Below are positions 8,375-16,581 of a DNA stretch of 64,000 bases, in pieces. Numbering within the stretch: position 1 is the stretch's first letter; each line of letters opens with the position of its first letter. A program made the translations under genes and the position numbers. This DNA comes from DASZUK01 sp963844575 (GTDB lineage: Bacteria; Actinomycetota; Acidimicrobiia; Acidimicrobiales; RAAP-2): contig CAWJOU010000005.1 in NCBI GenBank assembly GCA_963844575.1, positions 2,418,001 through 2,482,000 on the forward strand. Reading direction: 5' to 3'. The notes below the pieces were generated by a model. The model was not told the origin of the DNA. It was given only the letters and a program-made list of their open reading frames with translations, and searched no databases.

Positions 8375-9540
8375 CGGTGATGGGGGAGCCGGGAGCGGAC
8401 GGCCGGTTCGGCGAGTTCGGTGGCCGGTTCGTGCCGGAGTCGCTCGTGCCGGCGTGCCTGGAGCTCGAGCGGGCGTTCGCCGACGCCTGGGCCGACCCGG
8501 CGTACCGGACCGAGCTGGCCGACACGCTCCGCGACTACGGCGGCCGGCCGACGCCGGTCACCGAGTGCCGGCGGCTCTCCGAGCAGCTCGGCGTCCGGGT
8601 GTTGCTGAAGCGGGAGGACCTCGCGCACACCGGCTCGCACAAGATCAACAACGTCGTCGGCCAGGCGCTGCTGACGAAGCGGATGGGCAAGAGCCGGATG
8701 GTCGCGGAGACCGGCGCGGGTCAGCACGGCGTCGCCACCGCCACCGCGGCCGCGCTGTTCGGGCTCGACTGCACCGTCTACATGGGCGAGGTCGACACGC
8801 AGCGCCAGGCGCTCAACGTCTTCCGCATGGAGCTGCTCGGTGCGGAGGTCCGGCCGGTTCGCTCTGGCAGCCGGACGCTCAAGGATGCGGTCAACGAGGC
8901 GATGCGCGACTGGGTCGCCACCGTCGACGACACGCACTACTGCCTCGGCTCGGTGATGGGGCCGCACCCGTTCCCGTTCATGGTGCGCGAGCTCCAGCGG
9001 ATCGTCGGCGACGAGGCCCGCGAGCAGTGCCGCGTTCTGCTCGACGGTCGCGACCCCGACGTCGTCGTCGCTTGCGTCGGCGGCGGCTCGAACGCCGCGG
9101 GCACGTTCGCCGGCTTCGTCGACACCGCAGCGCGGCTCGTCGGCGTCGAGGCGGCCGGCGGCGCGGCGATCGGCAGCGGCATCCCGGGCGTGCTTCACGG
9201 GATGCGGTCGCAGCTCCTCCAGGACGAAGCCGGCCAGATCCTCGAGGCGCACTCGATCTCCGCCGGGCTCGACTACCCCGGTATCGGGCCCGAGCATGCC
9301 CACCTGGCGGCGATCGGCCGGGCCGACTACGAGCAGGCCGACGACGAAGAGGTGCTCCGGGCGTTCAAGCTGCTCGCGGTGACCGAGGGGATCATCCCGG
9401 CGCTCGAGTCCGCCCACGCTGTCGCCTGGGTCGTCCGGGAGGCCCGCGGCGAGGCGCTGCCGGCCGGCTCGACCGTGCTCGTCACGCTGTCCGGCCGCGG
9501 CGACAAGGACGTCGCCCAGGTTCGCGACCTCGTCGGCTGA
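8371..9540 (+). CDS. trpB: Tryptophan synthase beta chain
   Basis: PLP enzyme joining indole with serine, 389 residues. The PLP lysine is in HTGSHKINN near residue 91. AETGAGQHGVATATAAA, GSRTLKDAVNEAMRDW, GGGSNAAG and SGRGDKD are the family blocks. The N-terminus FGEFGGRFVPE supports the ATG at 8371, which overlaps trpF. It overlaps trpA by one base (TGATG), as expected for subunits of one channelled complex. Confidence 0.97.
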   Translation: MTVMGEPGADGRFGEFGGRFVPESLVPACLELERAFADAWADPAYRTELADTLRDYGGRPTPVTECRRLSEQLGVRVLLKREDLAHTGSHKINNVVGQALLTKRMGKSRMVAETGAGQHGVATATAAALFGLDCTVYMGEVDTQRQALNVFRMELLGAEVRPVRSGSRTLKDAVNEAMRDWVATVDDTHYCLGSVMGPHPFPFMVRELQRIVGDEAREQCRVLLDGRDPDVVVACVGGGSNAAGTFAGFVDTAARLVGVEAAGGAAIGSGIPGVLHGMRSQLLQDEAGQILEAHSISAGLDYPGIGPEHAHLAAIGRADYEQADDEEVLRAFKLLAVTEGIIPALESAHAVAWVVREARGEALPAGSTVLVTLSGRGDKDVAQVRDLVG

Positions 9541-10316
9541 TGGGCATCGAGAAATCTCTCCGGGCGGCGCGGGACGGCGGGCGGAAGCTCCTCGTGCCGT
9601 ACGTGATGGGCGGGATGACCGACGACTGGGTCGAGGTCGTCCAGGCCGTCGTGGCGGCCGGCGCCGACGCGGTCGAGGTCGGCATCCCGTTCTCGGACCC
9701 GATGATGGACGGCCCGGTCATCCAGGAGGCGTCGGTCCTGGCCCTCGGGCGCGGGACGACGCCGCAGGCGGTGATCGACGGCGTCGCGGCCGCGCAGGTC
9801 GGCGTGCCGGTGGCGGTGATGACGTACTACAACCTCGTCTACCGGGCCGGCCATCGCCGGATGGCCCGGTCGCTGGCCGAAGCCGGCATCGGTGGGGCGA
9901 TCGTCCCGGATCTCTCGCTGGAGGAGATCGGTCCGTGGGCGGCGGAAGCCGACGACGCGGGCGTCGACACGGTGCTGCTCGTCGCGCCGTCGACGCCGGA
10001 GGACCGGGTGGCGGCGATCTGCCGGCGAGCCCGCGGGTTCGTCTACGCGGTCGCCCGGATGGGCGTGACGGGGGAGCGGACCGACACCGCGTCGGCGGCG
10101 TCCCGCGTCGTCGATGCCGTGCGCCGCCACACCGATACGCCGGTCCTGGTGGGCGTGGGTGTCTCGACGCCGGAACAGGCAGCCGAGACGTGCCGGGTGG
10201 CCGACGGGGTGATCGTCGGGTCGGCGCTGGTCCGCCGACTGGTCGAAGGCGGTGGGCCCGAGGCGGCGGCCGGGTTCGTCGGCGAGCTGCGGGCAGCCGT
10301 CGACTCGGTCAGCTGA
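9540..10316 (+). CDS. trpA: Tryptophan synthase alpha chain
   Basis: TIM-barrel subunit that cleaves indoleglycerol phosphate, 258 residues. VEVGIPFSDPMMDGPVIQ holds both catalytic acids (Glu in VEVG, Asp in MMDG). LLVAPSTPEDR and VGVGVSTPEQA are the phosphate-site loops. The ATG at 9540 is shared with the trpB stop. It is the last gene of the supraoperon and its end overlaps by 8 bp the end of the convergent toxin gene. Confidence 0.96.
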   Translation: MGIEKSLRAARDGGRKLLVPYVMGGMTDDWVEVVQAVVAAGADAVEVGIPFSDPMMDGPVIQEASVLALGRGTTPQAVIDGVAAAQVGVPVAVMTYYNLVYRAGHRRMARSLAEAGIGGAIVPDLSLEEIGPWAAEADDAGVDTVLLVAPSTPEDRVAAICRRARGFVYAVARMGVTGERTDTASAASRVVDAVRRHTDTPVLVGVGVSTPEQAAETCRVADGVIVGSALVRRLVEGGGPEAAAGFVGELRAAVDSVS

Positions 10317-10707
10317 GCGTTTCGATCGGGCACCGCGGGCCGGACGCCCCGGCAAGCCGGCGGTCGAGCGTGACGAGCGACGTCTCCAGCAGCTCGGCCA
10401 GCGCGACGTACGCCGCGTCGTAGGCGGTGACGGTGTGGCGGAGCTCCCAGGACCGCTCGGCCAGAGGTTCGTAGGGCCACAGAGCAATCGGCATCGTCAA
10501 CAGCTCAGCGTGGGCGAGAGCCGCCTCGGAGCCATCGATCAGCCCGGACAAGGCGAGACGACGAAGAGCGTTGGCCGCCTCGAAGAGGGCGAGGTGAGGG
10601 GCCACCAGCTGGTTACCGCCGACGGTGGCCGTCACCCAGGAACCCGCCGGGCCACTGTCGGTGACGAAGGCGACGAGCGCCGAGCTGTCAACGACGATCG
10701 GCGTCAC
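10309..10707 (-). CDS. vapC: VapC-type PIN-domain toxin
   Basis: PIN-domain ribonuclease of a type II toxin-antitoxin pair, about 132 residues. IVVDSSALVAF gives the first acidic residue, LFEAANALRR the second, and TAYDAAYVALAE plus SLVTLDRRL the rest of the active-site set. The GTG at 10707 is chosen because it places VTPIVVDSS at the N-terminus and overlaps the antitoxin by 20 bp; an ATG at 10731 is the alternative. The 3' end converges on trpA with 8 bp overlap. Confidence 0.88.
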   Translation of the reverse strand: MTPIVVDSSALVAFVTDSGPAGSWVTATVGGNQLVAPHLALFEAANALRRLALSGLIDGSEAALAHAELLTMPIALWPYEPLAERSWELRHTVTAYDAAYVALAELLETSLVTLDRRLAGASGPRCPIETLS

Positions 10708-10924
10708 GGGCGGCCAGGATGGAGTCCACATCCAGAACGGTCCCGGTCTGCCGGACTCGCGTACGGGCCCGGGCGATGACCTCTTCCATCGTCGGATGAC
10801 TGGCCATGTCGACGAGCTGTCCGAGCAGGTACTCCTGGAGTGAACGCCCGCTCTTCGCCGCGCGAGCGGCGAGTTCGTCCCTGACCTGTTCTGGCACGTT
10901 ACGCACGGTCACCGCGACTGGCAT
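10688..10924 (-). CDS. vapB: FitA/VapB-like antitoxin
   Basis: 78 residues with an N-terminal ribbon-helix-helix pattern: VTVRNVPEQVRDELAARA then KSGRSLQEYLLGQL. This type binds its own promoter and, through its C-terminal segment, neutralises the PIN toxin encoded downstream with overlapping ends. TATAAT lies 6 nt before the ATG, so the transcript is likely leaderless and autoregulated; the autoregulation is family knowledge. Confidence 0.87.
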   Translation of the reverse strand: MPVAVTVRNVPEQVRDELAARAAKSGRSLQEYLLGQLVDMASHPTMEEVIARARTRVRQTGTVLDVDSILAARDADRR

Positions 10925-10930
10925 GCCTGC

Positions 10931-10936
10931 ATTATA
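10931..10936 (-). promoter_or_regulatory. Consensus -10 box TATAAT for the vapBC pair
   Basis: Perfect TATAAT on the minus strand, 6 nt before the antitoxin ATG. The transcript would start at or next to the start codon. The surrounding AT-rich patch stands out from the GC-rich background. Confidence 0.6.
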
Positions 10937-11026
10937 GCTGCACTGCTGGTACTGCGCGGCAACGTAAGATCACCGATCCGACACATGACGCAGGAGACGA
11001 CGGCTGGGTCAGGGCAAGGCGTTCGG

Positions 11027-12370
11027 CTAGCTGCTTAGGCCGGCGCTCGCGACGAGATCGATACACCGGCCCTGGTTCTTGAAGGCATTTCCCGGATACG
11101 AATTCTCAGGGAAGACTTCCACGAGTCTGTCCAAAGCGAAGCGAACCTCCGTTGGGAGCGCCGCCAGTACGGTATCGAAGTTCACCTCAGGATCCTTCAA
11201 AGTGGTATCGCCAATCTGTCGCAAGACGATGTGGGCGACGACGCGTCGGCCATGTACCGCGACGCCTGCCTCGACGCCATCCGTAGACTTTAGGATCTCG
11301 TCGAGCAGCTGATCCACCCTGCGCGTGACCTGCGTGCTGCGGAGGAGGCGTAGCGATTCCGTGTTGTCGTTGAAGAGCGCCGGATAGATCGACGGGTCAG
11401 AGAAGAGCCGAGATACTTCACGCTTTGCGGTGACCGCATGTGACAGATTTTGGCTTGCGCAAGCGAGAGCGACAGCCGCTTCTCGCACGTCGATCACTTT
11501 CGTCCGATCGTCAGATCGTGGAACCTCGCCCGACCGGAGGATGTACTCGTGGCCAAGTACGCGAAGTTCCTTGGCGAGCCGGTGCTGCTGTTCGTCGAGG
11601 AAGGCAAAATCCTGACTCGAGACCTCGTTCTGCGTATTCGCGAAACGCGTAATCCGGCGAGCAAGGTCCTCCTCTTCGGGCGGCACCTCGATGACCCTTA
11701 CCAGAACAAATGCTGCGCCAAGGTTTGGTTCAAACCCACTACCGAGAACGCGTCCGAGGGTAGAGACCGTCTGTGCACCGTTCACAATGCTGGCATTCGT
11801 CAACTTGAAGTACCCAACGTCACGGTTTAGCGCGCCACCAGGACCGAGCTCGACCGATGACGCTAGAATCGTGATTCCATTGTTATAATAGCCAAATCTG
11901 TCAGGCTCCTCGCGAATAGTATCGAGGATACCCTGGTTGATGTCTGATCGAGGAATAACGACCCGAATATTCTCAGCGAATAGGTCAGTTCCGTGGTTAG
12001 CGAACCAGCCCGCGATTTCAGCAGCGCTCACTCGCCCGTAGAATACCCTCAATGGCTCCGAAGCTCGACCCCAGTCCTGCATCTGGATCTCAAGGTCGAC
12101 CGCTGGACGAGTGGCCTTCGTAAGTGAGTTGAAGAAAGAAGCTTGGCCTAGATGCGAGTGCATAGCCAGCGGTTCCGTTCCTTCGAGATCGTTGAGCTGC
12201 TCCATGAGTTCGATAATCGGACGTTCGACCTCCCCTGCAAGCGGATCGGATCCAGTCGTTGCGGTGACGAGCCGGATTCGCGCACCGGGGGTCTTTAGCA
12301 GTGTGCGAACGACGGCACGCGTCTTCTCCAACGCATGAAAGGGCTGTTCGTCGGTCCTCATGCCTAGGAG
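11027..12370 (-). pseudogene. AIPR-family phage-resistance protein, 3' fragment (split by IS)
   Basis: Large C-terminal part of a protein of the AIPR (abortive infection phage resistance) family. FGYYNNGITILA, NASIVNGAQTVSTLGR and RITRFANTQNEVSSQDF are the conserved blocks of the family core. The reading frame is open to a TAG at 11027. At 12361-12370 it meets the left copy of a 10-bp duplication bordering an IS element. Removing the IS and one duplication copy joins it in frame to 13841-14174, giving about 555 residues, a normal length for the family. A TTG inside the IS end (12373) or the ATG at 12361 could still start a truncated product. Base composition is visibly lower in GC than the flanks. 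Confidence 0.85.
12361..12370. repeat. Target-site duplication, left copy
   Basis: TGCCTAGGAG, identical to 13841-13850, immediately outside the left end of the IS. Confidence 0.92.
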
Positions 12371-12390
12371 CAATACCCATAAGTTAGAGT
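12371..12390 (+). repeat. IS terminal inverted repeat, left
   Basis: CAATACCCATAAGTTAGAGT, matching the reverse complement of 13821-13840 at 18 of 20 positions. Confidence 0.88.
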
Positions 12391-12414
12391 TACACCCGTG
12401 GTATCCTGGTCGGG

Positions 12415-13827
12415 ATGCCTCGGGCCGGATGGGTCAAGCCGACCGATGACCAGCGCCTCTCGGACCATGTCGCGCTCGGCGTGCTCACGAGGACGTTCCC
12501 ACCGGCGCTCATCGACGCGGCGATCGAGGCGACGGGCAAGGCCGAACGACGGAGCCGCCTGCTCCCGGCGCGCCTCGTCGTCTACTACGTGCTCGGTCTC
12601 GCGCTGTTCAGCCACTCGGGCTACGAGGAGGTGATGCGCAGCCTGGTCGAGGGTCTTTCGTGGGAGAGCGGCTGGAAGACGCGTTGGACCGTTCCCTCCC
12701 AGCCGGCGATCACCCAGGCCCGGGCTCGGCTCGGCCCGAAGCCCCTCGCCGAGCTGTTCGGGCGGGCCTGTGTGCCCCTCGCCACCGAGGAGACCCCAGG
12801 GGCGTTCCTGGCCGGTCGTCGCCTGGTGGCGATGGACGGCACGACCCTCGACGTGCCCGACAGCCCAGAGAACGCCGACGCCTTCGGCCGGCCGGGCTCG
12901 GGGCGCGGCGAGGGCGCGGCGTTCCCCAAGCTCCGGCTCGTCGCCCTCGCCGAGTGCGCCACGCACGCCATGTTCGCGGCGGCGATGGCTCCCTATGGAA
13001 CCGGGGAGAACACCCTCGCCCGCCAGCTGGCGAGCTCGTGCGCCGAGGGCATGCTCGTCCTCGCCGACCGGGGCTTCGGCGGGAGCTATGAGCTGTTCTC
13101 GGCCTTTGCGGCAAGCGGCGCCGACCTGTGCTGGCGAGCGAAGAAGAACGCCACGCTGCCCGTGCTTGAGCGATTCGCTGACGGCTCGTTCCGCTCCGAG
13201 CTGGTCGAGGCGACGGACCGGCGGGACCGGGCGCACGTGACCCCGGTCCGGGTGATCGAGTACCAGATCGCCGACCCGGGACGCCCGAGCGCCACGGGGA
13301 TCACCTACCGGCTGGTGACGACGGTCCTCGACCCGGCCGAGGCTCCGGCGGCCGAGCTCGCCGCCCGCTATGCCGAGCGGTGGGAGATCGAGAGCGTGTT
13401 CGACGAGCTGAAGAGCCATCAGCGGGGCTCGGCGGTCGTACTCAGGTCGAAGACGCCCGACGGTGTGCGCCAAGAGGCGTGGGGCTACCTGTGCACCCAC
13501 TACGCCATCCGAGCGCTGATGGCGAACGCCGCCACCGATGCCGGCGTGGACCCGGACCGGATCAGCTTCACCCGCACGCTCCACGCGGCACGTCGCAGCG
13601 CACGCGCTGGACTGGGAACCGCAAGCGGAGCGCTCACCGCAGCGCTGCCGATGACGCTCACCGAGATCTGTCGAGAGCTCGTGCGCGACCGGCGGCTGCG
13701 GGCAGCGGCGCGCGTGGTGAGGAAGAAGATGTCGAACTACGGCCTCAAGCGGCCCGAGCACCGCACCTGGCCCCAGCCGACCGTGCACGCCGCCGATGCG
13801 GTGCGGGTCCTGGGTGCCTCACCCTAA
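12415..13827 (+). CDS. IS4-family DDE transposase
   Basis: 470 residues. The diagnostic IS4-family Y-(2)-R-(3)-E-(6)-K signature is exact in YAERWEIESVFDELK near residue 320, where E is the third catalytic acid. The first Asp is in VAMDGTTLDVPDS near residue 142 and the second in LVLADRGFGGS near residue 217. An N-terminal helical region (PTDDQRLSDHVALGVLTRTF) is typical of the group. The ATG at 12415 lies 44 bp inside the left end, and TAA falls in the right inverted repeat. The gene appears intact, so the element may be active. Confidence 0.94.
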   Translation: MPRAGWVKPTDDQRLSDHVALGVLTRTFPPALIDAAIEATGKAERRSRLLPARLVVYYVLGLALFSHSGYEEVMRSLVEGLSWESGWKTRWTVPSQPAITQARARLGPKPLAELFGRACVPLATEETPGAFLAGRRLVAMDGTTLDVPDSPENADAFGRPGSGRGEGAAFPKLRLVALAECATHAMFAAAMAPYGTGENTLARQLASSCAEGMLVLADRGFGGSYELFSAFAASGADLCWRAKKNATLPVLERFADGSFRSELVEATDRRDRAHVTPVRVIEYQIADPGRPSATGITYRLVTTVLDPAEAPAAELAARYAERWEIESVFDELKSHQRGSAVVLRSKTPDGVRQEAWGYLCTHYAIRALMANAATDAGVDPDRISFTRTLHAARRSARAGLGTASGALTAALPMTLTEICRELVRDRRLRAAARVVRKKMSNYGLKRPEHRTWPQPTVHAADAVRVLGASP

Positions 13828-13840
13828 TTTATGGGTATTG
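13821..13840 (+). repeat. IS terminal inverted repeat, right
   Basis: Reverse complement reads CAATACCCATAAATTAGGGT. The transposase TAA (13825-13827) is inside it. Confidence 0.88.
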
Positions 13841-13850
13841 TGCCTAGGAG
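13841..13850. repeat. Target-site duplication, right copy
   Basis: TGCCTAGGAG, identical to 12361-12370, immediately outside the right end of the IS. Confidence 0.92.
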
Positions 13851-14174
13851 AGCCCGAACGCCGTCGAGAAACTTGAGGACCTCCGCAAGGCTGAGCGAGC
13901 CCGTGCCATTCTGACGCCATTTGGACTGTACGAGAACGATGAGCTTCGTAGCCTGATCTACGCCAACAGCGTCGATCCCTCGATCACCGGTACCATCAGT
14001 GATCTCTACGATCCGTTGACCGTCATCGTCGGCGTCGCCGAGTACGAGGTTCACTGAGTGCAGGGCTAGAAGACGCGACAGATTATTGACGTCATCAATA
14101 GTTCCGACCCAATACTCGTCGGCGTAGTGCTCCCGAATATGGGTTTCGATCTGACTAACGTGAAATTGACTCAC
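13841..14174 (-). pseudogene. AIPR-family phage-resistance protein, 5' fragment (split by IS)
   Basis: N-terminal about 111 residues of the gene continued at 11027-12370. GIDAVGVD followed by LIVLVQSKWRQ matches the Asp and Gln-x-Lys arrangement of a PD-(D/E)XK nuclease-like domain, as commonly precedes the AIPR core. The GTG at 14174 is preferred because a G-rich ribosome site (GGGGGG) lies just upstream; the frame is open to 14225. Read into the IS, it would end after the residues GTIPIN at a stop in the IS end. The join across the deleted IS reads ALLGMRTDEQPF. Confidence 0.82.
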
Positions 14175-14250
14175 TGGACCCCCCGCGACGTCCTTCCTTT
14201 GTAATTGTGATCGGCCAGTCAGCATAGAGCCCCACGGAACAGGCGTGGGC

Positions 14251-14264
14251 AGTCCTGCAGGACT
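14251..14264. repeat. 14-bp perfect palindrome between islet and fab operon
   Basis: AGTCCTGCAGGACT has no spacer and lies between the 5' end of the AIPR gene and the end of fabF. It could be an operator for the AIPR gene, a weak hairpin, or chance. Confidence 0.3.
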
Positions 14265-14313
14265 AACTGCGACGACCTCAGCTGTGTGAGCCCGGAGGAA
14301 GCGCCCGGGCGGG

Positions 14314-15516
14314 TCAGTCGGTCGGCGGGACGACGATCAGGCAGCCGTTGTGGCCGCCGAAGCCGAACGAGTTCGACAGGACCGGTCCGGGTTCCCACGG
14401 CCGAGCGTCACCTTGGACGACGTCGAGGTGGATCTCGGGGTCGAGCTGCTCGCAGCCGTAGGTCGGCGGCAGCAGCCGGCGGTCGATCGTCAGGACGGAG
14501 GCGACGGCTTCGATGGCGCCGGCCGCGGCGAGGCCGTGGCCGGTGACGCCCTTGGTCGACGTGACGATGGGGCCGGGCTCGCCGAAGACCTTGTTGATCG
14601 CCCGTGACTCGGCAAAGTCGTTGAGCGGCGTCGACGTGCCGTGCGCGTTGATGTGGGCGATGGCGGACGGTTCGAGCTGGGCGTCGAAGAGCGCCTGCTC
14701 CATGCAGGCGACCGCGCCGGAGCCGTCGGGCGCGGGGGCGACGATGTCGTGGGCGTCGGCGGTGCTGCCGGCGCCGGCGATCTCCGCGTAGATGTGGGCG
14801 CCGCGGGCGACGGCGAGGTCCCACCGTTCGAGCACGAGCGCACCGGCGCCCTCGGTCATGACGAAGCCGTCACGGCGGACGTCGAACGGCCGGGACTCCC
14901 CGGACGTCGACAGCGCGGTCATGTTGGCGAACGCGGCGACCGCGACGGGGTGGAACGCGGCCTCGGCGCCGCCACCGATGGCGACGTCGCAGCGGCCGCT
15001 GGCGACGAGCCGGGCGGCGTTGGCGACCGCGTGCGTGCCGGCCGCGCAGGCGGTGACGACGTTCTCGGACGGGCCACGCCAGCCGGCCCGCATCGAGATC
15101 CGGGCCGGCCCGGCGTTGGCCATCATCATCGGCACGAGGAACGGCGAGACCCGCCGGGCGCCGCGCTCGTTGTAGACGGTGACCTGCTCGGCGAGGGTGT
15201 CGAAGCCGCCGACGCCGGTGGCGAAGATCACGCCGGCGCGGGCCGGATCGACGTTGAGGTCACCGGCATCGGTCAGCGCGATCTCGGCCGCGCCGACGCT
15301 GAACTGCGCGAACCGGTCGACCCGGCGGACCTCCTTCGGGCCGAAGTACTCCGTCGGGTCGAAGTCGGTGACGCGGCGTTCGCCGGTGATCGTCGGGCGC
15401 GTCAGCCCGTCCCACAGGGCGTCGATGCCGACGCCGCAGCAGGTAACGGCGCCGAGGCCGGTGACGGCGACGCGGTAGCCACGGACGGGGCCGTCGGGCC
15501 CGACGCCGATCAGCAT
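14314..15516 (-). CDS. fabF: 3-oxoacyl-[acyl-carrier-protein] synthase II
   Basis: Condensing enzyme of fatty acid elongation, 400 residues. The Cys-His-His triad is visible: VVTACAAGTHAV near residue 155, NAHGTSTPLND, and KGVTGHGLAAAG. It ends with SNSFGFGGHN. The ATG at 15516 gives MLIGVGPDGPVRGYRVAVTG and overlaps the acpP stop (ATGA); the frame upstream is the acpP region in another frame. Last gene of a four-gene fab operon on the minus strand. fabH is absent from the window. Confidence 0.95.
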   Translation of the reverse strand: MLIGVGPDGPVRGYRVAVTGLGAVTCCGVGIDALWDGLTRPTITGERRVTDFDPTEYFGPKEVRRVDRFAQFSVGAAEIALTDAGDLNVDPARAGVIFATGVGGFDTLAEQVTVYNERGARRVSPFLVPMMMANAGPARISMRAGWRGPSENVVTACAAGTHAVANAARLVASGRCDVAIGGGAEAAFHPVAVAAFANMTALSTSGESRPFDVRRDGFVMTEGAGALVLERWDLAVARGAHIYAEIAGAGSTADAHDIVAPAPDGSGAVACMEQALFDAQLEPSAIAHINAHGTSTPLNDFAESRAINKVFGEPGPIVTSTKGVTGHGLAAAGAIEAVASVLTIDRRLLPPTYGCEQLDPEIHLDVVQGDARPWEPGPVLSNSFGFGGHNGCLIVVPPTD

Positions 15517-15755
15517 CAGAGCTTGGCGTAGATCAGGTCGAAGGCCTGTCCGGCGGTCTCGATGTCCTCGAGCTCGGTCTCCTCGACGGTGATGTCGAAG
15601 GCCTCCTCGAGCGCCATGACGAGCTCGACGAGGTCGAGGCTGTCGGCGTCGAGGTCTTCCGCGAACCGAGCGTCCTTCGTGACCTTTTCTGCGGGCACCT
15701 GCAATACCTCTACGGCGCACTCGCGGAACTTCTCGAACGCTGCGTCGCTGTCCAC
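15516..15755 (-). CDS. acpP: Acyl carrier protein
   Basis: 79 residues, acidic, with DADSLDLVELVMALEEAF. The serine in DSL near residue 38 takes 4'-phosphopantetheine. It carries growing acyl chains for the FabD, FabG and FabF enzymes encoded beside it. The start is preceded by an AGGAGCAGAC-type ribosome site about 8 nt upstream. A 31-bp gap separates it from fabG. Confidence 0.96.
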   Translation of the reverse strand: MDSDAAFEKFRECAVEVLQVPAEKVTKDARFAEDLDADSLDLVELVMALEEAFDITVEETELEDIETAGQAFDLIYAKL

Positions 15756-15786
15756 TTGGTCTGCTCCTTGCTCTCTCGTCGTCTAC

Positions 15787-16581
15787 TTACATGCCCATGC
15801 CGAGGCCGCCGTCGACCGGCAGAACGGCTCCGGTGATATACCCGGCGCCGTCCGAGGCCAAGAAGCCGACGGCTTCGGCCACTTCGCCGGCCGTCGCCGC
15901 CCGCCCCAACGGGACCATGCCCTGGAGCTGCTCGGACCGTTCGTCGCCCAGCGCCGCGATCATATCGGTGGCGACGACCCCGGGAGCGACCACGTTCACG
16001 GTGATCTGCCGGCTCGCCACCTCGCGGGCGAGGGCGCGGGCCATGCCGACGAGGCCGGCCTTCGACGCCGCGTAGTTCGCCTGGCCGGGGAGGCCGACGA
16101 ACGCGCCGACGGACGAGATGAAGATGATCCGGCCACGGTGGAGCCGGAGCATCTTGGCGACGGCCCGCTTCGTCACCCGGTACGAGCCGGTGAGGTTCGT
16201 CTCGATGACGTCGTGCCAGGCGTCCTCGCCCATGCGCAGGACGAGCGTGTCGCGGGTGATTCCGGCGTTGGCGACGAGGACCTCGACAGGTCCCCACGCG
16301 GCCTCGATGGTGTCGTACGCCGCGATGACCTGCTCGGGGTCGGTGACGTCGCAACGGACGGGGAGGAAGCGGTCGGCGAGCCCGGCGACGGCCTCCGGGG
16401 AGTCGCCCGCCGCGCCGTCCGGCAGGACCGGCGGGGTATCCCCCCGGTACGTGATGGCGACGTGGTCGCCGTGGCGGAGGAACCACGCCGCACAGGCGGC
16501 GCCGATGCCACGGGCGCCGCCGGTGACGAGGACGACCCGCGAACCCGGCTGGTCGTCGGTCGCGTCGGTGCCGGCGGTCAC
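15787..16581 (-). CDS. fabG: 3-oxoacyl-ACP reductase
   Basis: Short-chain dehydrogenase, 264 residues, reducing 3-oxoacyl-ACP with NADPH. VTGGARGIGAACA near residue 20 is the nucleotide-binding Gly motif, then NAGITRDTL, FISSVGAFVG (Ser), and NYAASKAG (Tyr and Lys). The C-terminus GYITGAVLPVDGGLGMGM is typical of FabG. The loop around residues 40-60 is slightly long. The start overlaps the fabD stop by ATGA, supporting one operon. Confidence 0.94.
   Translation of the reverse strand: MTAGTDATDDQPGSRVVLVTGGARGIGAACAAWFLRHGDHVAITYRGDTPPVLPDGAAGDSPEAVAGLADRFLPVRCDVTDPEQVIAAYDTIEAAWGPVEVLVANAGITRDTLVLRMGEDAWHDVIETNLTGSYRVTKRAVAKMLRLHRGRIIFISSVGAFVGLPGQANYAASKAGLVGMARALAREVASRQITVNVVAPGVVATDMIAALGDERSEQLQGMVPLGRAATAGEVAEAVGFLASDGAGYITGAVLPVDGGLGMGM

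Larger units (their letters stand above)
12371..13840 (+). mobile_element. Complete IS4-family insertion sequence, 1470 bp
   Basis: Ends are imperfect inverted repeats: left CAATACCCATAAGTTAGAGT, right (reverse complement) CAATACCCATAAATTAGGGT, identical over the first 12 bases and 18 of 20. A 10-bp direct duplication flanks it. It holds one transposase gene whose stop lies inside the right repeat. Intact ends, an intact transposase and an identical target duplication point to a recent insertion. It interrupts an AIPR-family gene in the opposite orientation. Confidence 0.93.

Noticed and set aside
12359..12373. New start codons (TTG in the IS end, ATG at 12361) for the AIPR 3' fragment as a separate gene
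   Set aside because: In-frame joining across the IS gives a normal-length family member, so the fragment is better described as a disrupted gene.
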